64,000 nt of DNA from Bog-756 sp963828385. Lineage in GTDB: Bacteria > Actinomycetota > Acidimicrobiia > Acidimicrobiales > RAAP-2. The stretch is from assembly GCA_963828385.1 (NCBI GenBank), contig CAWHEF010000002.1, positions 1,860,001 to 1,924,000 of the forward strand. Reading direction: 5' to 3'. The position numbers and the translations under genes are program-made. This document shows, in pieces, positions 44,592-52,371 of the stretch. Each line of letters begins with the position of its first letter. Within the stretch, counting starts at the first letter, position 1. Under the pieces are notes generated by a model. The model was given only the letters and a program-made list of their open reading frames with translations, did no database searches and was not told the origin of the DNA.

Positions 44592-44629
44592 CGACGTCCG
44601 TCTCTTTCGACGACGTCCGTCTCCATATG
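44592..44629 (+). repeat. 19-bp spaced tandem duplication
   Basis: CGACGTCCGTCTC starts at 44592 and again at 44611, in the convergent gap after the phosphotransferase. Confidence 0.65.
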
Positions 44630-44738
44630 GAACCAGACGGGATGGGAGGCTCGCCCGCCGGGCCAAGCGCTAGAGGGAGGGCGACCGTCGTCCGCTCCCT
44701 CCGGGCCGCCACTCCGGGAGCCGAGGGTGCCGTTTGGC

Positions 44739-46499
44739 TCAGAGCGGGAACCAGAAGCGCTCGCCGACCCCCGAGACGGGCCGCACCATCACCAACGATC
44801 CGCCGCATCCCTTGCTCGGCGGGTAGTCCTTGATGGGTCCCTGTGGGCTCAGGTCGCCAACGAAACTGTTGGACCAGTTCAGCTGCTTGACCGTCAACCA
44901 GCACTCGCCGACGGAATTGTTGGTGATGTTCCAGAAGTGGAACTCCCAGCCGACGTTGTACCGCCGGAGTACCTCGGGGCTCCGGAAGATCCTCGCCCGG
45001 GTGATGTCCTGCCATCCGAAGTCGTACGCGTCGGACCAGTAGAATGGCGCCGGCCAGATACACGACTGCGGATCCGACAGGCCCTCACCTCCGGAGCGGA
45101 CGGCCTTGCAGGTCGCGGGATTTGACCCCGACTGCGACTCCAAGAAGGTCTTCGGTGACCCCGACCCGTCCCAACCGGCCAGGAGGCCCTGCTCTTGCTG
45201 GAGGGTGGGCACCGTCCAGGCGGCGGCCGCGCCGGCGCCCGATTTCGCGAGGCGCTCGGCCAGGTCCGCCGCCGGCGAACCGGGGACCCGCGGCGAAAGG
45301 CCGACGGTAATGGTCGGCCGGGTGAGGCAGATGATGGGGTCGGGGTCGTGCACGGGAGGGACAGGCTTGCTGCACACGGGGTACCCGGGGCCTGAGGGAG
45401 CGAGACCGAGGTCGCGCGCTCCTCCGGGAACGTCAACGCTCCACATCAACCCGGTCTGGACCTGGATGACCGCTCCTTCCGGAACCCGGCGGAGCTCGGC
45501 CACGGTCTCGTCGTGCAGTGCGCCCTTGGTCGGCTGGGGCACCTTGTGGTCGAGGAAATTCTGGAAGCTCTGCCTGTCGCCGAGGTACGGCTCGGCGAAC
45601 CGGCTGTAGATCTGGTCGGTCGAGCTTCCGTCCATCGTCTTGACCTGAGCGATGAGGTTGAACTGCAGGGCCTGGAGATAGAGCAGGTACTGGAACACGT
45701 CGTCGAGCCCGGCCGACTGGCGCCACGTGAAGAATTTCGTGGTGTTGGCCTTGGTGACCACGTTGGCAAGCGCCTGGTACATCGGCTTGGGCGTCAGCGG
45801 ACCGGACAGGATCGCCTCTGGCACAACGCCGACGCGGTCGGCGAGCCCGCCGGGATCGTCTACCTTGCGTCGCACGTTGGCGATGAGTTGGTCGACGGTG
45901 GACTTCTTGTCCGGCTTCCCGGCGTAGCTCAGCGCTTCCAAGAAATCTCCCTGTGCGCCGAGGATTCGATCGCGAAGATCTTTGACAGGTCCCACCAAGA
46001 CGGCGTACTGGGTCTTCTCGATCTCCTGGAGTGCCACGTTCATGGTTTCCTGGAGACGGTCCAGCTGGGCTTGGATCTGCTCGAGCTTCGCCTTGATGGC
46101 GTCAAGCGCAGCGCTGGTCTTGTCGGCGCCGAGCTGAGCGAGGATCTCGTTGAAGCCCTTGCCGGCGGCAGCACCGATAATGCCGCCGGCCACCTTCTCG
46201 GCGATCCACAACGCGGCATCCGCCCCGGTGATCCCGAGGTTGGTGTCGGCGACCTGTGCCAGCGGGTCGGGAGCCACATCCGTGGCCTCCAAAGTCGTGC
46301 TACCTCCGGCAGCGGCCACGCCGACCGCCGCCGGCGTCGGCGGGATGGTCGACGCCGCAGCCACGTTCGGCATCATCGCCAGTACCACGCCGACACAGGA
46401 GATCAACGCCGTGGCCGCGAACCAAGGCCGCATGCCGGCCGCTCCGCTGTTCGATCGATCCAAGGCGAGCCTGCCACCTTGCCGCCGTCGAAGGTGCAT
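44739..46499 (-). CDS. large secreted protein of unknown function
   Basis: 586 residues; ATG at 46499 follows GGAGAAACCCC. Residues 23-50 form a signal peptide (basic start, hydrophobic core ATALISCVGVVLAMM, cleavage near NVAAAS). Residues 100-113 are glycine-rich and hydrophobic (EKVAGGIIGAAAGKG). Residues ~125-165 are a coiled coil (LDAIKAKLEQIQAQLDRLQETM). A helical middle region is followed by GLMWSVDVPGG, then a Pro/Cys-containing domain with PAPFYWSDAYDFGWQDITRAR and a beta-rich end. N-terminal architecture resembles actinobacterial secreted coiled-coil proteins and, loosely, helical pore-forming toxins. I do not recognise the family. It is followed by no export or immunity gene; neighbours are unrelated. 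Confidence 0.8.
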   Translation of the reverse strand: MHLRRRQGGRLALDRSNSGAAGMRPWFAATALISCVGVVLAMMPNVAAASTIPPTPAAVGVAAAGGSTTLEATDVAPDPLAQVADTNLGITGADAALWIAEKVAGGIIGAAAGKGFNEILAQLGADKTSAALDAIKAKLEQIQAQLDRLQETMNVALQEIEKTQYAVLVGPVKDLRDRILGAQGDFLEALSYAGKPDKKSTVDQLIANVRRKVDDPGGLADRVGVVPEAILSGPLTPKPMYQALANVVTKANTTKFFTWRQSAGLDDVFQYLLYLQALQFNLIAQVKTMDGSSTDQIYSRFAEPYLGDRQSFQNFLDHKVPQPTKGALHDETVAELRRVPEGAVIQVQTGLMWSVDVPGGARDLGLAPSGPGYPVCSKPVPPVHDPDPIICLTRPTITVGLSPRVPGSPAADLAERLAKSGAGAAAAWTVPTLQQEQGLLAGWDGSGSPKTFLESQSGSNPATCKAVRSGGEGLSDPQSCIWPAPFYWSDAYDFGWQDITRARIFRSPEVLRRYNVGWEFHFWNITNNSVGECWLTVKQLNWSNSFVGDLSPQGPIKDYPPSKGCGGSLVMVRPVSGVGERFWFPL

Positions 46500-46642
46500 G
46501 GGGGTTTCTCCGTTCGCCGCTGGGCCGTCCCACCGCTCTGGATCGGCAGGCGGCCTGCGCAGCTTGAGGGCATTCGGACCGATCCGACCCTCCGCTGGGC
46601 AGTGGCCAGGTCACCCGGCGGCCATACCGCCTGGCGAAGCTC

Positions 46643-47146
46643 GTGGAACAGGGAACACGCATGCCCCTACCGGCGGGCGGGAATACCGCCCACCCCTCGG
46701 CCGTTGCCCGGGACATGGACCTGGCGGCCGCCCTCGACTTCGTCCGGACCAACCGCCGTGCGGTCATGGTCACGATCCGGGCGAGCGGCCGGCCGCAGCT
46801 GTCGAACGTCCTCTACGACGTGACCTCCGGCGGCGAGATCCGGGTGTCCATCACCGCCGACCGGGCGAAGTACCACAACCTGACCCGTGAGCCATGGATG
46901 GCGATGCACATCACGACCGACGACTTCTACTCCTACGTCGTCCTCGAGGGAACGGCACACCTCGGCAAGATCGCCTCCCGCAACGACGACCCCGTCGTCG
47001 ACGAGCTCGTGGACTACTACCGGGCACTGTCGGGCGAGCACGAGGACTGGAACGCCTACCGGACCACAATGGTCGACGACCGCCGCACCGTAGTCCGGTT
47101 CAAGGCCGAGCGTTCCTACGGGATGATCCCAACCTCCGGCGGATAA
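46643..47146 (+). CDS. PPOX-class F420-dependent oxidoreductase
   Basis: 167 residues as drawn; the true start may be the ATG at 46715 (MDLAAALDFV), since family members begin there. Split beta-barrel motif FVRTNRRAVMVTIRASGRPQLSNVLYDV, VSITADRAKYHNLTREPWMAMHIT, YSYVVLEGTAHL and the C-terminal YRTTMVDDRRTVVRFKAERSYGM. The family uses F420H2 (some use FMN or biliverdin). Single gene, divergent from the secreted protein. Confidence 0.87.
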   Translation: MEQGTRMPLPAGGNTAHPSAVARDMDLAAALDFVRTNRRAVMVTIRASGRPQLSNVLYDVTSGGEIRVSITADRAKYHNLTREPWMAMHITTDDFYSYVVLEGTAHLGKIASRNDDPVVDELVDYYRALSGEHEDWNAYRTTMVDDRRTVVRFKAERSYGMIPTSGG

Positions 47147-47177
47147 GCCGGCGAGGCCGCCTCCGGGGACACCGGTG

Positions 47178-47852
47178 TCAGCCCATCTGGGTGAGGGCGC
47201 CGTCCTCGATCTCGAAGCGACGGTCTGCCTTGCGAGCCACCCGCTCGTCATGGGTCACGACGAGCACCGTGGCCCGCTGCTTCGTCGCCGCCGCCCGCAG
47301 AAGCTCGACGATCCTCTGACCGGTGGCCGTATCAAGGCTGCCGGTCGGCTCGTCGGCCAGGATCAGCGGTGGCTGGGCGGCGAATGCCCTGGCTATCGCC
47401 ACTCGCTGCTGCTCACCGCCGGAAAGTCGGTTGGGCCGGCGTGACGACTTCTGCTCGTCCAAGCCGACCATGGCGAGCATCTCCGCGGCCCGACTGTCCC
47501 GGTCGTCTCGAGACCATTTCGAGAACTCCAAGGCCAATTTGACGTTCTCCTTGGCCGAGAGGTTCGGGATGAGGTTGAACTGCTGAAAGATGAACCCGAC
47601 CTTGCGGGCGCGGAACTCGGTCCGACCTCGTGAGCCCAGGGCAGCCAGCTCGGTCCCGTCGATCTCGATACTGCCTCTGTCGGGAGCATCGAGGAGGCCC
47701 AGCAGCGACAACAGCGTCGACTTCCCGCTCCCACTGGGGCCCGCAACCGCCACCATCTCGGCGTTCTTCGCCACGAAGGACACATCCCTCACAGCCTGGA
47801 CTTCTCCGGCGGGAGTTGCGAAGGACTTCGTGAGGTTCTTGACGGTCAGCAT
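47178..47852 (-). CDS. MacB/LolD-type ABC transporter ATP-binding protein
   Basis: 224 residues. Walker A VAGPSGSGKSTLLSLLGLL, Q-loop VGFIFQQFNLIPNLSAKENV, signature LSGGEQQRVAIARAF, Walker B LILADEPTGSLD and switch VLVVTHDERVA. These are the markers of MacB/LolD-like ATPases that drive mechanotransmission through FtsX-fold permeases. The ATG shares one base with the permease stop (TAATG), after GAGGAG inside the permease gene; strict translational coupling. Confidence 0.92.
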   Translation of the reverse strand: MLTVKNLTKSFATPAGEVQAVRDVSFVAKNAEMVAVAGPSGSGKSTLLSLLGLLDAPDRGSIEIDGTELAALGSRGRTEFRARKVGFIFQQFNLIPNLSAKENVKLALEFSKWSRDDRDSRAAEMLAMVGLDEQKSSRRPNRLSGGEQQRVAIARAFAAQPPLILADEPTGSLDTATGQRIVELLRAAATKQRATVLVVTHDERVARKADRRFEIEDGALTQMG

Positions 47853-49309
47853 TACTCGCTCCTCAGGACGTCGGCAGGCCGGATACGAACGATGGTGGCG
47901 ACGGCGACGGTGCTCCCGATGATCGCCACAAGCAGTGCTGCGACGAAGCAAAAGGCCAACGTCGACCAGCTCGCTGCGGCGTGCACCTGGGTTATCGAAT
48001 TGTGGATGGCGGCACCCGAAAAGCGGAACCCTCCCGGCGAGCCTCCCGCCGCTCCCCCACCACCGAACCCGCCACCGCCCCCTCGGAAGCCCCCTGGTCC
48101 TCCGCCCGGGAAGCGGCCGGCAAATGAGCTTGCCGGTGAGCTCGACGATGACGACGACGACGAAACGAGTGCCGAAGTGATCGGACTCCCGAGGAGGATG
48201 CCGATGACAAGACCGACGACACTTCCCAGCACGGTGAAGGTGGCCGACTCGGTGATGAACTGGGCGATGACCGACCGGTTGGGTGCACCTATTGCCTTCA
48301 AGACGCCGATCTCGCGTCGACGCTCACGAACGATCATCAGCATCGAGAGCAGCAGGATGACGCCGGCCGCCACCACCGCTCCGATGAGCGTGTACGTCGA
48401 GATGGTCTGCACCGAATTCAATGGCGAAAGCTCGTTCTCGGTGGTCTGCTGAGTGGATGTGACGTCCGCCGCCGAACCCATCTCGGCCGTGATCGCCTTG
48501 GTCACCTTGCCGACGTTGTCGACCGAGTTGACAACCACCGTCGCGCTGGTGACTTCTCCAGGGGCGGCCGCCAGCTGCTGCACCTTGGCGATCGGCATCA
48601 ACACCCCGGCATTGGCAAACGTGGAACCGGCGTCATAGGTGCCGATCACCTTGATGGAGGTGTTCCACGCCATGAAGGTCGAGCCCACCGAGAGTCTGTT
48701 CGCCGAGGCCGACGCGGTACCGACAACGGCGACGTCGTCGGTGGAGCTCGGCGCGAACGATGATCCCGACACCAACTTCTCGGTCCCCCCGCCGCCGGCT
48801 CCTCCCGTCAGGGCGTCCCCTGGGCTGTTGGTCCCCGTGAAGCGGATCGGCAACGTGAAGGTCCCTCCTCCCGCACCTCCGGAGAATCCTTCCCCGGCCC
48901 CGCCGCCAGCTCCCGCTCCGCCGAACCCCCCGCCGCCGGCTCCGCCGCCGCCGAACTGCTGACCGAGTGACCCCGGCGTGATCGCCGATGTGAGCGACGT
49001 CTGACCGGAGTTGAGTCGCTGGGCCAAGGACGTCTTCACGAAGGTGACGTCCGGTATCTTCCCGATCCGTGCCATCTGGGCTTCGGTGAGCGGCGTGCCA
49101 CCTCCCTCGGTGCCGAAAAAGCCCTTCGGCGACACGCTGACGGTGTTCCCGGTCGAAGCGCGGACGGCATCGATCTTCTTGGTGACGGCATTGCGCGCGA
49201 TCAGCATCGAGATGGCGAGCGCAATGGCCACGGCCAGAATCACGATCACGCCGACGGAACGGACCGAGTTACGAAAGGTGTTCTTGATGCCTCGACGTAC
49301 CACGCTCAC
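47852..49309 (-). CDS. FtsX/MacB-type ABC permease with glycine-rich extracytoplasmic inserts
   Basis: 485 residues. TM1 ~20-40, a large extracytoplasmic domain ~41-304, TM2 ~305-328, TM3 ~355-375, and TM4 ~447-472. The FtsX signature lies in SMLMIVRERRREIGVLKAIGAPNRSVIAQFI; the tail RIRPADVLRSE is typical. Odd features: residues ~119-149 and 168-175 are almost pure Gly/Ala/Phe. Residues 383-391 are poly-Ser and 400-430 Gly-Phe-Arg rich, both facing outside. These low-complexity segments are absent from ordinary MacB proteins. Partner ATPase is coupled downstream. Probably acts on lipoproteins, peptides or envelope components. Confidence 0.87.
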   Translation of the reverse strand: MSVVRRGIKNTFRNSVRSVGVIVILAVAIALAISMLIARNAVTKKIDAVRASTGNTVSVSPKGFFGTEGGGTPLTEAQMARIGKIPDVTFVKTSLAQRLNSGQTSLTSAITPGSLGQQFGGGGAGGGGFGGAGAGGGAGEGFSGGAGGGTFTLPIRFTGTNSPGDALTGGAGGGGTEKLVSGSSFAPSSTDDVAVVGTASASANRLSVGSTFMAWNTSIKVIGTYDAGSTFANAGVLMPIAKVQQLAAAPGEVTSATVVVNSVDNVGKVTKAITAEMGSAADVTSTQQTTENELSPLNSVQTISTYTLIGAVVAAGVILLLSMLMIVRERRREIGVLKAIGAPNRSVIAQFITESATFTVLGSVVGLVIGILLGSPITSALVSSSSSSSSSPASSFAGRFPGGGPGGFRGGGGGFGGGGAAGGSPGGFRFSGAAIHNSITQVHAAASWSTLAFCFVAALLVAIIGSTVAVATIVRIRPADVLRSE

Positions 49310-49446
49310 TGCGGTCGCCTCCCACGGGTCCCTGTACAGGTCGATTGGACTGGCGAAATCTAGTCACGCCACCCGGAGAACCGGCAAAGAATGGGATAAA
49401 GAGACCATAAGAATTACCGGGAAATTGGCCGCAGAACCCCGCAGGC

Positions 49447-50112
49447 TCACCGCCTCCGACGCCCGGCTGCCCGCAGTGCCTCCGACAGCGAAAGATCGTC
49501 GAGCGACTCGACGCGGACGTCGGCAAGGGACAGGTCGAGATCGGCGGTGAGACCGTGCGGAGTGGCCACGGTGAAGAGGCCGGCAGACACGGCGGCGGCG
49601 ACGCCTCTCGGTGAATCCTCGACGGCGACGGACCGCGCCGGATTGCCCCCGAGCCGGTTGCAGGCCGTGAGGTAGCAGGCAGGGTCGGGCTTGGCCGCCA
49701 CGCCGTCATCGGGGCACACCAGACATGAGAAATAGTGCCGCAGACCGAGCTCGTCCAGGTTGTGCTCGACCCACGAAGCCGGCGACGACGTGGCGATCCC
49801 CACCGGAACGTCCGTCGACCTCGCCTCCTCCAGCCAGGACACGATCCCGGCGCGTGGGCCGTGGTCCCGCTGGAGCTCGTCCCGCCGAGCCAACCGGCGC
49901 CCGTGCAGAGCGGGGTCCAGCGGTCCCCCCACCAGCCGTTCAAGCGCCGCCCACGGGTCGAACGTGTCGTCGGCATGAAGGGCGCGCTTCCACTCGGCCA
50001 TCTCGAGGGTGTGACCGTGCTCCTCCCACTGTTCGGCCCATACCCGGTAGCGGGTGGACTCCGTGTCCCGGACGGTGCCGTCGAAGTCGAGGACGAGGCA
50101 GCCGCTGCCCAT
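49447..50112 (-). CDS. HAD-superfamily hydrolase (beta-phosphoglucomutase-like)
   Basis: 221 residues from the ATG at 50112. Motif I LVLDFDGTVRDTES (two Asp), cap helices, motif II VGIATSSPASWVEH, motif III AAKPDPACYLTAC and motif IV SVAVEDSPRGVAAAVSAG. Subfamily I phosphatase or phosphomutase of small phosphorylated metabolites. Alternative GTG start at 50172 would add 20 residues. Stands alone between the ABC permease and the cupin gene. Confidence 0.88.
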   Translation of the reverse strand: MGSGCLVLDFDGTVRDTESTRYRVWAEQWEEHGHTLEMAEWKRALHADDTFDPWAALERLVGGPLDPALHGRRLARRDELQRDHGPRAGIVSWLEEARSTDVPVGIATSSPASWVEHNLDELGLRHYFSCLVCPDDGVAAKPDPACYLTACNRLGGNPARSVAVEDSPRGVAAAVSAGLFTVATPHGLTADLDLSLADVRVESLDDLSLSEALRAAGRRRR

Positions 50113-50202
50113 CGCCCAAGACTGGCACTCATCCCGAGGACCTGCCCGGGGGACCGAGCGGGACGGTGTCACAGGCCCGAAGAACAGAACCGCCCGGTCG
50201 TG

Positions 50203-50583
50203 TCAGTCCGTGTAGTCCACCGGACCCGAGTCCTTCACCCCGATGGCGAAAGCGAGCCCGCGGAGCGGAGCATGAGGCGTGGCCGTCCAGATGCTGTGGG
50301 TGGTGTCCGGTGGCGTGTACACCAGGTCGCCCTGACCGACCGGGCGCTCCTCGTCTCCGATCTTCATGGTCCCCCTGCCCGAGAGGATGTAATAGAACTC
50401 GTGGGTCGGATGGGAGTGGGGATCGACCATGCCACCGCCGTCCACGGTGAATTCGCTCACCAGCTCCAGAAACCCGCCGTCAGTGGCTTCTTTCATCTCA
50501 CGGGGCTCCACCAGCCACCACACCGGCACCGTCCCGTTGTGCTCGATGACCGGCTTCACGTCCTCGATCGATCGCACGTCCAT
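50203..50583 (-). CDS. single-domain cupin protein, paralogue of 26024-26413
   Basis: 126 residues starting MDVRSIEDVKPVIEHNGTVPVWWLV after GGGAGGGTGC. Same metal motif PHSHPTHEFYY and GDLVYTPPDTTHS as the other cupin, about 60% identical by eye along the whole length. Two copies about 24 kb apart, each beside different oxidoreductase genes, suggest duplication and adaptation to different substrates. Upstream (toward the aldehyde dehydrogenase) is a tandem repeat array. Confidence 0.82.
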   Translation of the reverse strand: MDVRSIEDVKPVIEHNGTVPVWWLVEPREMKEATDGGFLELVSEFTVDGGGMVDPHSHPTHEFYYILSGRGTMKIGDEERPVGQGDLVYTPPDTTHSIWTATPHAPLRGLAFAIGVKDSGPVDYTD

Positions 50584-50612
50584 CTTGCACCCTCCCTCGG
50601 GTTTCGGAATTC

Positions 50613-50700
50613 TCTGCTTGACCTACGTCTGCTTGACCTACGTCGCTTACCTACGTCTGCCCGACCTACGTCTGTCCGACTTCTGTCTGCTCGGCTTCTT
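50613..50700 (+). repeat. six-unit degenerate 15-bp tandem array
   Basis: Units begin TCTGCTTGACCTACG (two exact copies). A 13-bp variant, TCTGCCCGACCTACG, TCTGTCCGACTTCTG and TCTGCTCGGCTTCTT follow. Fills the space between the aldehyde dehydrogenase stop and the cupin start. Divergence increases toward the right end, so growth from the left copies is likely. Confidence 0.85.
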
Positions 50701-50743
50701 GTCCGCGCTCGATCCCTACCGGCCCCGACCGAACCCGTCGGGG

Positions 50744-52255
50744 TCAACCCTCCTCCGACGGCAGGGGCCCGGCGTAGGTCTTCGTCTCCAGGTACTGCTC
50801 GAACCCTTCGCGGCCGTTCTGCCGGCCCACCCCGCTTGCCTTGTACCCGCCGAAGGGCGCGTCGGATCCGTACCAGATACCCCCGTTGATCGAGACCGTC
50901 CCGGCTCGGATCCGGCGGCCTACGGCCATGGCCCTGTCCTCGGATGCCGAAGTGACGCCGACCCCGAGCCCGTAGGGGCTGTCGTTGGCGATGCGGACAG
51001 CATCGTCGTCGTCCTCGAAGGGCACCACGACGAGCACCGGGCCGAAGATCTCGTCGCGGGCGATCGACATCGAGTTGTCCACGTCGGCGAACAGGGTGGG
51101 CTCGACGTAGTACCCCTTCTCGAATTGGGGCGGCCGCTTCCCACCCGTCACCAGGCGGGCACCCTGCTGGACGCCCTGGTCGACGTAGCCGAGCACCCTG
51201 TCGCGTTGGGCAGCGCTGATCTGCGGCCCCTGGAGGTTGCCCGGCTCGGTCGGGTCGCCGTAGGGAACGGTTGCGAACGACGATTCGATCAGGGCCATGC
51301 CCTCGTCGTAGCGCGAAGCGGGAAGAAGCATCCGGGTGAGCATCACGCACCCCTGGCCCCCGTGGACGCACACCGTCCATGCCATCGCCAGCCGTTCCTC
51401 GAAGTCGGTGTCGTCGAGGATGATGTCCGCCGACTTGCCCCCGAGCTCGAGGAAGAGGCGCTTCAAGGTCGGCGCCCCCTGGGCCATGATGCGCCGCCCG
51501 ACCGCTGTCGATCCGGTGAACGAGACGAGGTCGACCCGGGGATCGGTAACCAGGTCCTCGGCCACCGCGTTGTCCGACGTGGGCACGACCTGGAGCACGC
51601 CCGGCGGGACGTCGGTGCGCTCCGCCACCAGGCGGCCGATATGGGTGGCGTTCCACGGGGTGTCGGGTGCCGCCTTCAGGATCACCGTGTTCCCGGTGGC
51701 GAGCGCCGGGCCGAGCTTGTTCATCGTCACCTCGAACGGGTAATTCCAGGGCACGATGGCGGCCACCACCCCCACCGCCTCCTTGGTGACCCGGCGCCAG
51801 TTGCGGCTGCCGAAGGCGGTGCCCACCGGGATGTCCCGCTCCCACTCGAACTCGTCGATGTACGCGGTGGGCCAGCGGAGGGCGTCGGCCAGCGGGGCAT
51901 CCAGCTGGGGTCCGTAGGTGAGCAGCACCGGCGTGCCCACCTCGGCCACCAGCTCGGCCCGGAGCAGCTCCTGGTCCTCCTCGAGCGCCGCCTGGAGCTG
52001 GGAGAGGCACCGCTTGCGGAGCTCCCTGTCCGTCGCCCATCCCGACTCGTCGAAGGCCCGGCGGGCGGAAGCGATCGCCGCGCTCATGTCCTCGTGGTCG
52101 GCGTCGGCCACCTGACCGAGCACCTCCTCGGTCGCCGGATTGACGTTGTCGAAGACCCGGTCCGACCGGCCCTCGGTCAGCTCGCCGCCGATGAGCATGC
52201 GCCGTTCGCCTTGGAGCACGTCGCTCCCTCCACTGGTGGTCGACATGGGCTCCAC
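50744..52255 (-). CDS. NAD(P)-dependent aldehyde dehydrogenase
   Basis: 503 residues. Catalytic Cys303 in GGQGCVMLTR, general base E270 in FLELGGKSADI, oxyanion Asn171 in VPWNYPFEV, and cofactor-binding FTGSTAVGRRI. The end GGYKASGVGRQNGREGFEQYLETKT is typical. Oxidises an aldehyde to the acid; candidates include aldehydes from the amine oxidase, but that gene is 47 kb away. Transcribed with the CoA-transferase upstream (116-bp gap) and possibly the cupin downstream. Start at 52255 or at 52246. Confidence 0.93.
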   Translation of the reverse strand: MEPMSTTSGGSDVLQGERRMLIGGELTEGRSDRVFDNVNPATEEVLGQVADADHEDMSAAIASARRAFDESGWATDRELRKRCLSQLQAALEEDQELLRAELVAEVGTPVLLTYGPQLDAPLADALRWPTAYIDEFEWERDIPVGTAFGSRNWRRVTKEAVGVVAAIVPWNYPFEVTMNKLGPALATGNTVILKAAPDTPWNATHIGRLVAERTDVPPGVLQVVPTSDNAVAEDLVTDPRVDLVSFTGSTAVGRRIMAQGAPTLKRLFLELGGKSADIILDDTDFEERLAMAWTVCVHGGQGCVMLTRMLLPASRYDEGMALIESSFATVPYGDPTEPGNLQGPQISAAQRDRVLGYVDQGVQQGARLVTGGKRPPQFEKGYYVEPTLFADVDNSMSIARDEIFGPVLVVVPFEDDDDAVRIANDSPYGLGVGVTSASEDRAMAVGRRIRAGTVSINGGIWYGSDAPFGGYKASGVGRQNGREGFEQYLETKTYAGPLPSEEG

Positions 52256-52371
52256 TCCTCCTGGTTACGCACGGCGGCCGGTGCCCCCGACCAGAACGTC
52301 CCGACGCCGACAACGTAGCGGAACGACCGACGAGGCCACAGTCCGTCCCGCCCTGACCCGGGTCCGGCAGC

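Noticed and set aside
47168..47179. Perfect palindrome GACACCGGTGTC
   Set aside because: It resembles the TetR-linked site but lies between two convergent 3' ends, at the end of the ABC ATPase gene, so a promoter role is unlikely.
50613..50700. Possible CRISPR array
   Set aside because: Units are directly adjacent without spacers and diverge progressively; no cas genes.
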